64,000 nucleotides of DNA. It comes from Geodermatophilus arenarius. Lineage in GTDB: Bacteria > Actinomycetota > Actinomycetes > Mycobacteriales > Geodermatophilaceae. Below are positions 54,059 through 62,287 of the stretch, piece after piece. The position numbers and the translations under genes are program-made. Location: contig NZ_JBHSGR010000010.1 in NCBI RefSeq assembly GCF_042654585.1, forward strand, positions 62,001 through 126,000. Reading direction: 5' to 3'. Positions within the stretch are counted from its first letter, which is position 1. The number at the start of each line of letters is the position of its first letter. The notes below the pieces were generated by a model. The model did not search any database. It was not told where the DNA came from and saw nothing but the letters and a program-made list of their open reading frames with translations.

Positions 54059-54982
54059 GTGAGCGTGCCGCCGATGACCGCCTGGCCGCAGACCGAGCCG
54101 GCGGAGGTGGAGCTCGTCCGCGGGGACGCCCGCCTCGCCGTCGACCTGCGCGGTGGCGGGCTGCGCGCCCTCACCGCCGGCGGCTGGGACGTCCTCGACG
54201 GCTATCCCGCGGGCACGGTGCCCGCCGGGCGGCGCGGCGGCGTCCTGCTGCCGTGGCCGAACCGGCTGCGCGACGGGCGGTGGACGTGGGAGGGGCAGCG
54301 GCTCCAGCTCGACGTCGCGGCGCCCGGCAAGCCCGCCGCGCACGGCCTGGTCACCTGGCAGCGGTGGGAGGTGCTGGCCCGCCACTCCGACGCGGTCACC
54401 GTCGGCACCGTCGTCGAGGCCCGCCCCGGGTACCCGTTCCGCCTCGCGGCCGCCGTCGACCACCTCCTCGGCGAGGACCGGCTCACCGTCACCGTCCGGG
54501 TCCGCAACGCCGGGGACCGGCCCGCGCCGTTCGGCGCCGGCATGCACCCCTACCTGTCGGTCGGGGCGGACGCCGACGGCGGCATCGGTGACGCCGAGCT
54601 CACCGTCCCCGCGCGCACCGCCCTCGGCCTCGACGGCGGCCTGCCCACCGGCACCCGCCGGCCCTTCGACGGCGCCGTCGGCCGGATCGGCGACCGCGTC
54701 CTCGACGACGCCGTCACCGACCTCGACCGCGACGACGACGGGTGGGCGCGGGTCCGGCTGCGCGGCGCCGCCGGCGCGCTCGAGCTCGCCGTCGACCGGT
54801 CCTGGCCGTGGCTGCAGGTCTACAGCGGCGACACGCTGCCCGAGGGCCAGCGGCGGCGCAGCCTCGCCGTCGAGCCGATGACGTGCCCGCCGAACGCGCT
54901 GGCCGACGACGCCGACCTCGTCGTCCTCGACCCGGGGGAGAGCTGGTCGGGCACGTGGACCCTCACCTGGACGGCGGCCTGA
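54059..54982 (+). CDS. Aldose 1-epimerase family protein
   Basis: 307 residues. Galactose mutarotase-like beta-sandwich: LAVDLRGGGLRALTAGGWDVLDGYPAG, PWPNRLRDGRWTWEG, the catalytic His region AAHGLVTWQRWEV and GAGMHPYLSVG, and the Glu of SLAVEPMTCPPNA. Interconverts sugar anomers. GTG at 54059 or ATG at 54074 are both acceptable; the upstream frame to 53930 is Ser/Arg-rich and unlikely. Followed after 1 bp by the MOSC gene. Confidence 0.88.
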   Translation: MSVPPMTAWPQTEPAEVELVRGDARLAVDLRGGGLRALTAGGWDVLDGYPAGTVPAGRRGGVLLPWPNRLRDGRWTWEGQRLQLDVAAPGKPAAHGLVTWQRWEVLARHSDAVTVGTVVEARPGYPFRLAAAVDHLLGEDRLTVTVRVRNAGDRPAPFGAGMHPYLSVGADADGGIGDAELTVPARTALGLDGGLPTGTRRPFDGAVGRIGDRVLDDAVTDLDRDDDGWARVRLRGAAGALELAVDRSWPWLQVYSGDTLPEGQRRRSLAVEPMTCPPNALADDADLVVLDPGESWSGTWTLTWTAA

Positions 54983-54983
54983 C

Positions 54984-55694
54984 GTGCGGGTGCAGGAGCT
55001 CTGGCGCTACCCGGTGAAGTCGCTGCAGGGCGAGCGGCTCGACGCCGTCGACGTCGGCCCCGAGGGGCTGGCCGGGGACCGCCGGTGGGCGCTGTTCGAC
55101 CGGTCCACCGGCTTCGGCCTCACCGCCCGCCGCGTCCCCGACCTGCTGTTCGCCTCGGGCCGGCTGCGGGCCGACGGCGGCGTCGAGGTGGTCCTGCCCG
55201 ACGGCACGGTCACCGGCGACGACGCCGTCCTCTCCGCCTGGCTCGGGAAGCCGGTGGCGCTGCGCGCGGCGGAGGCCGTCCGCGGTCCGCGGCAGTACGA
55301 GGACCCGGTCGACGACGAGGACGGCGGGCCGTGGGACGCCTGGGAGGGCGCGTCCGGCGCCTTCCACGACAGCTCGCGGATCCGCGTCTCCCTGGTCTCC
55401 ACCGGCACGCTCGGCACCTGGGACCGGCGGCGGTTCCGCGCCAACGTGCTGCTCGACGGCGCGGGCGAGGATGACCTGGTCGGGTCGACGGTGCGGCTGG
55501 GCACCGCGGTGCTCGACGTGCTCAAGCCGGTCAGCCGCTGCGTCATGGTGACCCGGCCGCAGCCGGGCGGCATCGGCCGCGACACCGGCGTCCTCAAGAC
55601 CGTGCACCGCGAGCGCGGCGGCACGCTGGCGGTCGGCGCGCTGGTGCCGGTGGCGGGCCGGGTGGCCGTCGGTGACGCGCTCGTCCCCGCCTGA
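54984..55694 (+). CDS. MOSC domain-containing protein
   Basis: 236 residues. N-terminal MOSC beta-barrel domain (VQELWRYPVKSLQGERLDAVDVGPEGLAGDRRWAL) and C-terminal MOSC domain with the conserved Cys in KPVSRCVMVT (sulfur or Mo-cofactor ligand) and RFRANVLLDG. Related to YcbX/mARC-type molybdenum proteins; partner reductase not seen nearby. GTG at 54984. Confidence 0.9.
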   Translation: MRVQELWRYPVKSLQGERLDAVDVGPEGLAGDRRWALFDRSTGFGLTARRVPDLLFASGRLRADGGVEVVLPDGTVTGDDAVLSAWLGKPVALRAAEAVRGPRQYEDPVDDEDGGPWDAWEGASGAFHDSSRIRVSLVSTGTLGTWDRRRFRANVLLDGAGEDDLVGSTVRLGTAVLDVLKPVSRCVMVTRPQPGGIGRDTGVLKTVHRERGGTLAVGALVPVAGRVAVGDALVPA

Positions 55695-55710
55695 GGGCAC
55701 GATCGACGTC

Positions 55711-55926
55711 GTGCGCACCGTCGAACTGCGTCCCGGTGAGGACTCCATCCGCCTCGGTCAGCTGCTCAAGCTCGTCGACGCCGTGCCGACCGGCGCGCAG
55801 GTCAAGGACGTGCTGGTGACCGGCGCGGTGCGGGTGAACGGCGAGCCCGAGGAGCGCCGCGGCCGGCAGGTGCGCCGGGGCGACGTCGTCTCGATCGAGG
55901 GCGCCGAGGACGTGCGCGTCGCGTGA
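55711..55926 (+). CDS. S4 domain RNA-binding protein
   Basis: 71 residues, essentially a single S4 domain: IRLGQLLKLVDAVPTGAQVKDVLVTGAVRVNGEPEERRGRQVRRGDVVSIEG. YaaA/RlbA-like. Substrate RNA unknown. GTG at 55711 begins at the first strand; the longer start (55672) overlaps the MOSC gene. The stop overlaps the next GTG (GTGA), linking it to the RNB nuclease. Confidence 0.86.
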   Translation: MRTVELRPGEDSIRLGQLLKLVDAVPTGAQVKDVLVTGAVRVNGEPEERRGRQVRRGDVVSIEGAEDVRVA

Positions 55927-57419
55927 ACCCCGACGCGGGTTCCACGTGGAACGACGACGCACCTCCGGCTGCCGGGTTCCCCGCGTCCAGGGACCGGTTC
56001 CCCCTCGTCCTGCCGCGGTGGCCGGAGGCCGCGCCCGCCGGGCCGGACTTCGCCGCGATCCGCGCGGAGCACGACGTCCCCGAGTCCTTCCCGGCCGACG
56101 TGCTCGCCGAGGCCGAGCGGGTCGCGGCGGCCCTCCCGCTGCCGGACGAGGACGCCACCGCCCTCCCGCTGGTGACCGTCGACCCGCCGGGCAGCCGCGA
56201 CCTCGACCAGGCGGTGCACCTGGCGCGGGAGGACGGCGGCTACGTCGTCCGCTACGCGATCGCCGACGTCGGCTCGGTGGTGCCCCCCGGCAGCGCGCTC
56301 GACGCCGAGGCGCGGCGCCGCGGCCAGACCCTCTACAGCCCCGACCGGCGCACCCCGCTGCACCCGCCGGTGCTCAGCGAGGGCGCGGCCAGCCTCCTGC
56401 CGGGGCAGGACCGCCCCGCCGCGCTGTGGACCGTCCGGCTCGACGCCGACGGCGAGGTGCGTGGCGTCGACCTGCGGCGGGCCCGCGTCCGCAGCCGCGC
56501 GCAGCTGGCCTACCCCGGCGTCCAGGCGCAGGCCGACGCCGGCACCCTCCCCGACCCGATCGCGCTGCTGCCCGAGGTCGGCCGGCTGCTCGAGCGGCGC
56601 GCGGCCGACCGCGGGGCCGTCGAGCTCGGCACCCCGGAGCAGCAGGTGGTGCGCGGTCCCGACGGCGGCTGGACGCTGGTCGCCCGCGCGGACCTGCCGG
56701 TCGAGGGCTGGAACGCGCAGGTCTCGCTGCTCACCGGCCGGGTCGCGGCCCGGCTCATGCTCGACGGCGGCGTGGGCGTGCTGCGCACCCTGCCGCCCGC
56801 CCGGCCGGAGGACGTCGAGCGCCTGCGCCGGCTGGCCCCCGCGCTCGGCGTGCGGTGGCCGGACGGCGCCGGGCCGGGGGAGGTCCTCGCCGGGCTCCAC
56901 GTCGCCGACCCCCGGCACGCGGCCTTCCTCGAGGAGGCGGCCGCCCTGCTGCGCGGCGCGGCCTACACGCCCTTCGACGGCGCCCCGCCCGGGCAGACCG
57001 GCCACGCCGGCGTCGGCGCCCCGTACGCGCACGTCACCGCCCCGCTGCGCCGGCTGGTCGACCGGTTCGCCACCGAGGTCTGCCTCGCGCTGGCCGCCGG
57101 CCGCGAGCCCGACCCCGCGGTGCGCGCCGCCCTGCCGGAGCTGCCCGGCCTCATGGCCGCCTCCGACCGGCGCACCCGGGCGGTCGAGCGGGCCGCCGTC
57201 GACGCCACCGAGGCCTGGCTGCTCGCCGGCCGCGAGGGCGCGCTGTTCGACGCCGTCGTGGTCGACGCCGACGGCGACCGCGGCACCGTGGTCCTCGCCG
57301 AGCCCGCGATCCGGGCCCGCTGCACCGGCACCGGCCCCGCCGCCGGCTCCCGGGTGCGGGTGCGGCTCACCGAGGCCGACGTCGCCCGCCGCTCGGTCCG
57401 CTTCGAGGTGGCCGCATGA
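55923..57419 (+). CDS. RNB-domain ribonuclease (RNase II/R family, short form)
   Basis: 498 residues, catalytic RNB domain without recognisable cold-shock or S1 domains. The metal-binding stretch reads TVDPPGSRDLDQAVH: three of the four Asp of RNase II (T-I-D-S-A-S-T-E-D-M-D-D) are kept and the fourth is Gln, a variant I recall as common in actinobacterial members. Later motifs GAPYAHVTAPLRRLVDRF and ATEVCLAL (substrate tunnel) are present. Likely a 3'-5' exoribonuclease. A parS site lies in codons 6-11. The stop overlaps the next ATG. Confidence 0.88.
   Translation: MNPDAGSTWNDDAPPAAGFPASRDRFPLVLPRWPEAAPAGPDFAAIRAEHDVPESFPADVLAEAERVAAALPLPDEDATALPLVTVDPPGSRDLDQAVHLAREDGGYVVRYAIADVGSVVPPGSALDAEARRRGQTLYSPDRRTPLHPPVLSEGAASLLPGQDRPAALWTVRLDADGEVRGVDLRRARVRSRAQLAYPGVQAQADAGTLPDPIALLPEVGRLLERRAADRGAVELGTPEQQVVRGPDGGWTLVARADLPVEGWNAQVSLLTGRVAARLMLDGGVGVLRTLPPARPEDVERLRRLAPALGVRWPDGAGPGEVLAGLHVADPRHAAFLEEAAALLRGAAYTPFDGAPPGQTGHAGVGAPYAHVTAPLRRLVDRFATEVCLALAAGREPDPAVRAALPELPGLMAASDRRTRAVERAAVDATEAWLLAGREGALFDAVVVDADGDRGTVVLAEPAIRARCTGTGPAAGSRVRVRLTEADVARRSVRFEVAA
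55938..55953. promoter_or_regulatory. parS site 4, inside the RNB ribonuclease gene
   Basis: GGTTCCACGTGGAACG; the 14-bp core GTTCCACGTGGAAC is identical to sites 2 and 3. It lies about 39 kb from oriC and encodes the poorly conserved N terminus (GSTWND). Confidence 0.75.
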
Positions 57420-58612
57420 GCCGCGAGCCGTACCTCGCCGACCGGCTGCAGGGCTTCGGGACGACGGTGTTCGCCGAGATGAGCGCGCTCGCCGTCGCCA
57501 CCGGGTCGATCAACCTCGGCCAGGGCTTCCCCGACACCCCCGGCCCCGCGGAGGTCCTCGACGTCGCCCGCGCCGCCATCGGCACCATGGCCGACCAGTA
57601 CCCGCCCGGCCCCGGCACCCCGGAGCTGCGGACGGCGATCGCCGCGCACGTGCGGCGCTTCCGCGGGCTCGCCTTCGACCCCGACACCGAGGTGCTGGTC
57701 ACCGCCGGCGCCACGGAGGCCCTCACCGCCGCCATGCTGGCGCTGGTCGAGCCCGGCGACGAGGTGGTCCTGTTCGAGCCGGTCTACGACAGCTACGCCG
57801 CGGCGGTGGCCATGGCCGGCGGCGTGCTGCGCCCGGTGCCGCTGAGCCCGCCGCCGGCCGACACCGAGGGCGGCGTCTGGACGTTCGACCCCGCCGACCT
57901 GCGCGCCGCCGTCACCCCGCGGGCGAGGCTGCTGCTGCTCAACACCCCGCACAACCCCACCGGCAAGGTGTTCAGCCGGGCGGAGCTGGACCTGGTCGCC
58001 GAGGTGGTCCTCGAGGCGGGCCTGCTGCTGGTCACCGACGAGGTCTACGAGCACCTGGTGTTCGACGGCGCCGAGCACGTCCCCGCGGCGACCCTCCCGG
58101 GGCTGCGCGAGCGGACGCTGGTGGTCGGCAGCGGCGGCAAGACGTTCAGCACGACCGGCTGGAAGGTGGGCTGGGCCTGCGGGCCGGCGCCGCTGGTGGC
58201 CGCCGTCCGCACCGCCAAGCAGTTCCTGACCTACGTCAACGCCGGGCCCTTCCAGCCCGCGGTCGCCGCCGGGCTCGCGCTGCCCGACGCCTACTTCACC
58301 GGCATCGCCCGCGACCTGCAGCGCCGCCGCGACGTCCTGGTCGCCGGGCTGCGCGCCGCCGGTCTGCCCACGATCAGCCCGCAGGCCACCTACTTCGCGA
58401 TGGTCGACGTCCGCGGCGTGCAGCCCGACGGCGACGGCCTGGCCTTCTGCCGCGCCCTGCCGGAGCGGGCGGGGGTGGTGGCGGTGCCCGCCGGCGTCTT
58501 CTGGACGGCGGGCCACGCCGACCTCGGCCGCCACCTCGTGCGGTTCGCCTTCTGCAAGCGCGATGAGGTCCTCGACGAGGCGGTTGCGCGCCTGACGAGG
58601 ATGTCCGCATGA
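57416..58612 (+). CDS. Class I/II aminotransferase (YbdL/KAT or DapC-like)
   Basis: 398 residues. Fold-type I PLP enzyme: INLGQGFPDTPGP, DQYPPGPGTPELR, NTPHNPTGKVF, DEVYEHLVFDG and the PLP-Lys in GSGGKTFSTTGWKVGW. It resembles E. coli YbdL (methionine aminotransferase) and mammalian glutamine transaminase K. The next gene is an omega-amidase-like nitrilase, so the pair would transaminate with glutamine and then hydrolyse 2-oxoglutaramate. Some actinobacterial relatives are annotated N-succinyldiaminopimelate aminotransferase (DapC), which cannot be excluded. ATGA overlap with the RNB gene. Confidence 0.88.
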   Translation: MSREPYLADRLQGFGTTVFAEMSALAVATGSINLGQGFPDTPGPAEVLDVARAAIGTMADQYPPGPGTPELRTAIAAHVRRFRGLAFDPDTEVLVTAGATEALTAAMLALVEPGDEVVLFEPVYDSYAAAVAMAGGVLRPVPLSPPPADTEGGVWTFDPADLRAAVTPRARLLLLNTPHNPTGKVFSRAELDLVAEVVLEAGLLLVTDEVYEHLVFDGAEHVPAATLPGLRERTLVVGSGGKTFSTTGWKVGWACGPAPLVAAVRTAKQFLTYVNAGPFQPAVAAGLALPDAYFTGIARDLQRRRDVLVAGLRAAGLPTISPQATYFAMVDVRGVQPDGDGLAFCRALPERAGVVAVPAGVFWTAGHADLGRHLVRFAFCKRDEVLDEAVARLTRMSA

Positions 58613-58634
58613 GGTCCGGCCGGGGAGGCGCAGC

Positions 58635-59420
58635 GTGAGGTTCGGGATCGTCCAGCACGACATCGTGTGGGAGGACCGGGAGGCCAACTACGCCCGGCTG
58701 GCGCCGCAGGTCGCCCGCGCGGCGGCCGCCGGGGCGGAGTTCGTGCTGCTCGGCGAGACGTTCTCCACCGGCTTCTCGATGACGCCGGGCATCGGCGAGC
58801 CCGAGGACGGGCCGTCGGCGTCCTTCCTGCGCGCGCAGGCCGCCGAGCACGGTGTCTGGGTGGCCGGCACCTGCCCGGAGGTCGCCCCGGGCGCGGACCT
58901 CCCCTACAACTCGTTCGTCCTGGCCGGTCCCGACGGCACGGTGCACCGCTACCGCAAGCTGCACCCGTTCACCCACGGCGGCGAGGCCGAGCGCTACCGC
59001 GCCGGCGACGGCCCGGTGACGGTGACCGTCGGCGACCTGCGGATCACGCCGTTCGTCTGCTACGACCTGCGCTTCGCGGACGTGTTCTGGGCCGCCGCCG
59101 AGACCACCGACGTCTACCTCGTGACGGCGAACTGGCCCTCGGCCCGCCGGCACCACTGGACGACGCTGCTGCAGGCGCGCGCCATCGAGAACCAGGCCTA
59201 CGTGGTCGCCTGCAACCGGGTGGGCACCGGCGGGGACGGCCTGCACCACGCCGGGGACAGCCGGGTCGTGGACCCGATGGGCGAGGTGCTGGCCGCCGCC
59301 GCGGGTGGCGAGACCCTCGTGCTGGCCGACGTCGACCCCGCCGAGGTCACCGCCACCCGCAAGCGGTTCGCCTTCCTCGCCGACCGTGGGAGGACCCCGC
59401 TGCCCCCCACCGCCGGCTAG
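58635..59420 (+). CDS. Carbon-nitrogen hydrolase, omega-amidase (YafV/Nit2-like)
   Basis: 261 residues. Nitrilase fold with the catalytic triad Glu in LLGETFSTGF, Lys in RYRKLHPFT and Cys in PFVCYDLRF; the CYDLRFP-like context and NWPSARRHHWTTLLQARAIENQAYV match omega-amidases. It probably hydrolyses 2-oxoglutaramate or 2-oxosuccinamate made by the adjacent aminotransferase. GTG at 58635 has GGGGAGG 6 nt upstream. Its TAG overlaps the TAG of the convergent DUF2382 gene within CTAG. Confidence 0.9.
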   Translation: MRFGIVQHDIVWEDREANYARLAPQVARAAAAGAEFVLLGETFSTGFSMTPGIGEPEDGPSASFLRAQAAEHGVWVAGTCPEVAPGADLPYNSFVLAGPDGTVHRYRKLHPFTHGGEAERYRAGDGPVTVTVGDLRITPFVCYDLRFADVFWAAAETTDVYLVTANWPSARRHHWTTLLQARAIENQAYVVACNRVGTGGDGLHHAGDSRVVDPMGEVLAAAAGGETLVLADVDPAEVTATRKRFAFLADRGRTPLPPTAG

Positions 59421-60436
59421 CTCGCGGCGGGCCCCTGCAGCGGGGCCGTCCCGGCACGTCCCGGCTGCGGCGAGCGCGTCCGGTCGACGACGATCTGCTC
59501 CCGCCGCACCTGCTCGCTGACCCGCTCCTGGCCCTGCACCACCTCGGTGGTCAGCCGGACCCGCTCGACCGGCACGACCTCGACCGACACGACCGGCCGC
59601 TCGGCGTGCAGCACGATCTCCCCGGGCAGGCCCCCGGTGCCGGCCGACGGCGCGCCGGCGACGGGCGCCGTCCCGTCGGCGGGCTGCAGCGACTCGCCGG
59701 GGAGGTCGGGGGCGTCGAGGGGCACGTGCTCGACGCGGATCTCCTCGCGCCGGATCGGCACGGTCACCTGCACCTCCTCGGTGACCACGTACTTGACCAG
59801 CCGCACTCGCGTGGCCGCCACCTGCTCGGTGCCCACGCGCAGCTGCTCCTCGCTGCGGGTCATCGCGCCGTCGGTGGGCGGCGCGGCGTGCCGGGCGGCG
59901 GGCTCCGCCGGCGCGGGCGGGGCGGCCTGCTCGGTGGTGGTCCGCGTCGCGGTGGCCGGCGGGGGGACCGGCCGGGTGGGGGTGTCCGCGACCGTCCCGC
60001 CGGGAGCCGGCACGTCGGTCGCGGGCCCGGCCCCCACGGGGGCCGGGCCGGTCCCCGACGGCGCCCCGGGCTGCCCGGCCGCGACGCCGGGCGCGGGCTG
60101 CCCGGCCGCGACGCCGGGCGCCGCGCCGGCCGTCAGCCCGTAGTGCTGCCGCAGCGCGGCCTCCTCCTCCGGGCCGAGGTGGTCGCCGCCCAGGTGCGGG
60201 GCGGACCGGACGGCGTCCTTGTGCACGGGCACGCTCAGCACGCCGTCGTCGAAGGTCGCCTGGGTGGCCGGGACGATCGAGTGCCGGGTGCCGAACAGTC
60301 CGGTGCTCACGGCCACCCAGGTGGGCGCGCCGGTGCGGTCGTCGACGAAGAAGCTCTCGACGGTGCCGATCTTCTCGCCGTCGGGGCCCTGCACCGTGCT
60401 CCCGATCGCCGCGGACAGGTCTCGCTCGCTCAACAC
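59417..60436 (-). CDS. PRC-barrel and DUF2382 protein
   Basis: 339 residues. PRC-barrel about 1-80 (LSERDLSAAIGSTVQGPDGEKIGTVESFFVDDRTGAPTWVAVSTGLFG), a long Ala/Pro/Gly linker containing two APGVAAGQP repeats, and the DUF2382 domain (EEQLRVGTEQVAATRVRLVKYVVTEEVQVTVPIRREEIRVEHVPL, then a second related half). Such proteins are common in desiccation- and stress-tolerant bacteria and in Deinococcus-like taxa; function unknown. GTG 60436 was preferred because AGGAGG lies 8 nt upstream; GTG 60460 extends by 8 residues. Confidence 0.85.
   Translation of the reverse strand: MLSERDLSAAIGSTVQGPDGEKIGTVESFFVDDRTGAPTWVAVSTGLFGTRHSIVPATQATFDDGVLSVPVHKDAVRSAPHLGGDHLGPEEEAALRQHYGLTAGAAPGVAAGQPAPGVAAGQPGAPSGTGPAPVGAGPATDVPAPGGTVADTPTRPVPPPATATRTTTEQAAPPAPAEPAARHAAPPTDGAMTRSEEQLRVGTEQVAATRVRLVKYVVTEEVQVTVPIRREEIRVEHVPLDAPDLPGESLQPADGTAPVAGAPSAGTGGLPGEIVLHAERPVVSVEVVPVERVRLTTEVVQGQERVSEQVRREQIVVDRTRSPQPGRAGTAPLQGPAAS
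60068..60121. repeat. 27-bp tandem duplication in the DUF2382 gene
   Basis: Two exact 27-bp copies (60068-60094, 60095-60121) encode APGVAAGQP twice in the linker. Confidence 0.85.
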
Positions 60437-60562
60437 GGTGCTCGCCTCCTCCGTCGACACCCCGGCTGGCGTCGTTTCCGCGGGGGAGTGCCCGCACGGG
60501 TGTGTTCCGACACCCGCCTGCGCCTACGGTCGGGTGCGACGGGAACCCAGGAGGAGGACGAC

Positions 60563-62194
60563 GTGGGCAGCGGACAGCTCGAGGTCGAGCGCAAGTTCGA
60601 GACGGGGCCGGACGTCGTCCTCCCCGACCTGACGACCGTGGACGGCGTCGCGGCGATGGGGGACCCGGTCACCCACGACCTGGACGCCACCTACTTCGAC
60701 ACCCCGGACCTGCGGCTGGCCCGCGCGCGGGTCACGCTGCGCCGGCGGACCGGCGGCACCGACGCCGGCTGGCACCTCAAGCTGCCCACCGCCGTCGCGG
60801 GCTCCCGCCGGGAGGTGCACGCCCCGCTGGGCACCCGCCGCACGGTCGTGCCGCGGGCGGTGACCGAGCCGGTGACCGCCGTCCTCCGCGGCGCCAGGCT
60901 CGGACCGGTCGCCACCCTGCAGACGACGCGGCAGGTCACGCACCTGCTCGCCGACGACGGCCGCGTGCTCGCCGAGGTCGCCGCCGACACCGTCACCGGC
61001 ACCGCGCTGGCCCCCGACCCCGAGAGCCCGGCGACCGTCACGACCTGGCGCGAGCTGGAGGTGGAGCTGGTCGAGGGCGACCAGGCGCTGCTCGACGGCG
61101 TCACCGCGGCGCTCGGCGCGGCGGGCATCGAGCCGTCCGACCTGCCGTCCAAGCTCTCCCGCGTGCTGGCCGACCGGCTCGCGGCGCTCGCCCCGCCGCG
61201 CACGGCGGCCGGCGACGGGGACGGTGGCGACGCGAAGGGCGACGGGAGGGGCGACGGGAGGAAGGCGAAGAAGAAGGCGCGGAAGGAGGACGGGCCGACG
61301 GCGGCCGAGGTGGTGCTGGGCGCGCTGGGGACCCAGGTCCAGGCGCTGCAGACCGCCGACATCGGCGTCCGCACCGGCGACCCCGAGGGCGTGCACGACC
61401 TGCGCGTGGCCTGCCGCCGGCTGCGCAGCATCCTGGCCGCGTTCCGGCCGGTGCTCGACCGCACCGCCACCGACCCGGTCCGCGACGAGCTCCAGTGGAT
61501 CGGCGCCGCGCTCTCCGGCGCCCGCGACGGCGAGGTGGCCCTCGAGCACCTCAGGTCCGTCGTCGCGGCGCAGCCGGTCGAGCTGGTCCGCGGCCCGGTG
61601 GCCGCCCGGCTGCGGTCCACCGAGGTGGCCGACGTCGAGCGGGGGCGCAAGGCGGCGGTCCGGGCGCTGTCGGACCGGCGGCACCTGGCGCTGCTCGACG
61701 CCCTCGACGCGCTGCTCACCGACCCGCCGCTGGCCGAGGCGGCCGGCGAGCCCGCGCACGCCGTCCTCACCGACGCGGTCAAGCGCACGGGCAAGCGGCT
61801 GCGGGCCCGCACCGCCGAGGCGCGCGAGCGCGAGGCCCGGGACCCGGGCGCGCACGAGGACGAGACCGAGCACGCCCTCCACGAGGTGCGCAAGGCGGCC
61901 AAGCGGGTCCGCTACACCGCGGAGGTCGCCGCGCCGGTGCTCGGGGCGCCCGCCGAGGCCCTGGTCGCCTGCATGAAGGAGGTGCAGGACGTGCTCGGCG
62001 AGGCCCAGGACACCGTCGTCGCCCGGCAGTGGTGCCTGCGGCTGGCCGCGGCCGCCGTCGGGGCGGGGGAGGACACCTTCACCTACGGCCGGCTGCACGC
62101 CCTGGAGGAGCTGCGCGCCGAGCACGCCGACCAGCGGTTCTGGGCACTCGAGCCCACCCTGCGCGCCGCGGTGAAGGCGGCCGCGAGGGCCTGA
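60563..62194 (+). CDS. CYTH and CHAD domain protein
   Basis: 543 residues. CYTH/triphosphate tunnel domain about 1-210 (begins with the ExExK motif as LEVERKFE, later ATYFDTPDLRLARARVTLRRR and WRELEVELVEG); a Lys-rich linker about 215-245 (RKAKKKARKEDG); a CHAD helical domain about 250-540 with conserved His (GVHDLRVACRRLRSIL, HEVRKAAKRVRYTAE). Both domains are tied to polyphosphate: CYTH hydrolyses triphosphate compounds and CHAD binds polyP. GTG at 60563 has AGGAGGAGG 5 nt upstream; the longer reading frame is a shadow of two upstream genes. Confidence 0.92.
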   Translation: MGSGQLEVERKFETGPDVVLPDLTTVDGVAAMGDPVTHDLDATYFDTPDLRLARARVTLRRRTGGTDAGWHLKLPTAVAGSRREVHAPLGTRRTVVPRAVTEPVTAVLRGARLGPVATLQTTRQVTHLLADDGRVLAEVAADTVTGTALAPDPESPATVTTWRELEVELVEGDQALLDGVTAALGAAGIEPSDLPSKLSRVLADRLAALAPPRTAAGDGDGGDAKGDGRGDGRKAKKKARKEDGPTAAEVVLGALGTQVQALQTADIGVRTGDPEGVHDLRVACRRLRSILAAFRPVLDRTATDPVRDELQWIGAALSGARDGEVALEHLRSVVAAQPVELVRGPVAARLRSTEVADVERGRKAAVRALSDRRHLALLDALDALLTDPPLAEAAGEPAHAVLTDAVKRTGKRLRARTAEAREREARDPGAHEDETEHALHEVRKAAKRVRYTAEVAAPVLGAPAEALVACMKEVQDVLGEAQDTVVARQWCLRLAAAAVGAGEDTFTYGRLHALEELRAEHADQRFWALEPTLRAAVKAAARA

Positions 62195-62205
62195 CCGCGC
62201 GTACC

Positions 62206-62237
62206 GGCGGCCCGGGACGGGAACGTCCCGGGCCGCC
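62206..62237 (+). terminator. Terminator after the CYTH-CHAD gene
   Basis: A perfect 14-bp stem (GGCGGCCCGGGACG and its complement) with a GGAA tetraloop, 11 bp after the stop. Confidence 0.75.
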
Positions 62238-62287
62238 CGCACGTCTCCTGCCGTGGTGTCTCCCGCACAGCCGAAGCGAGGTCCGTC

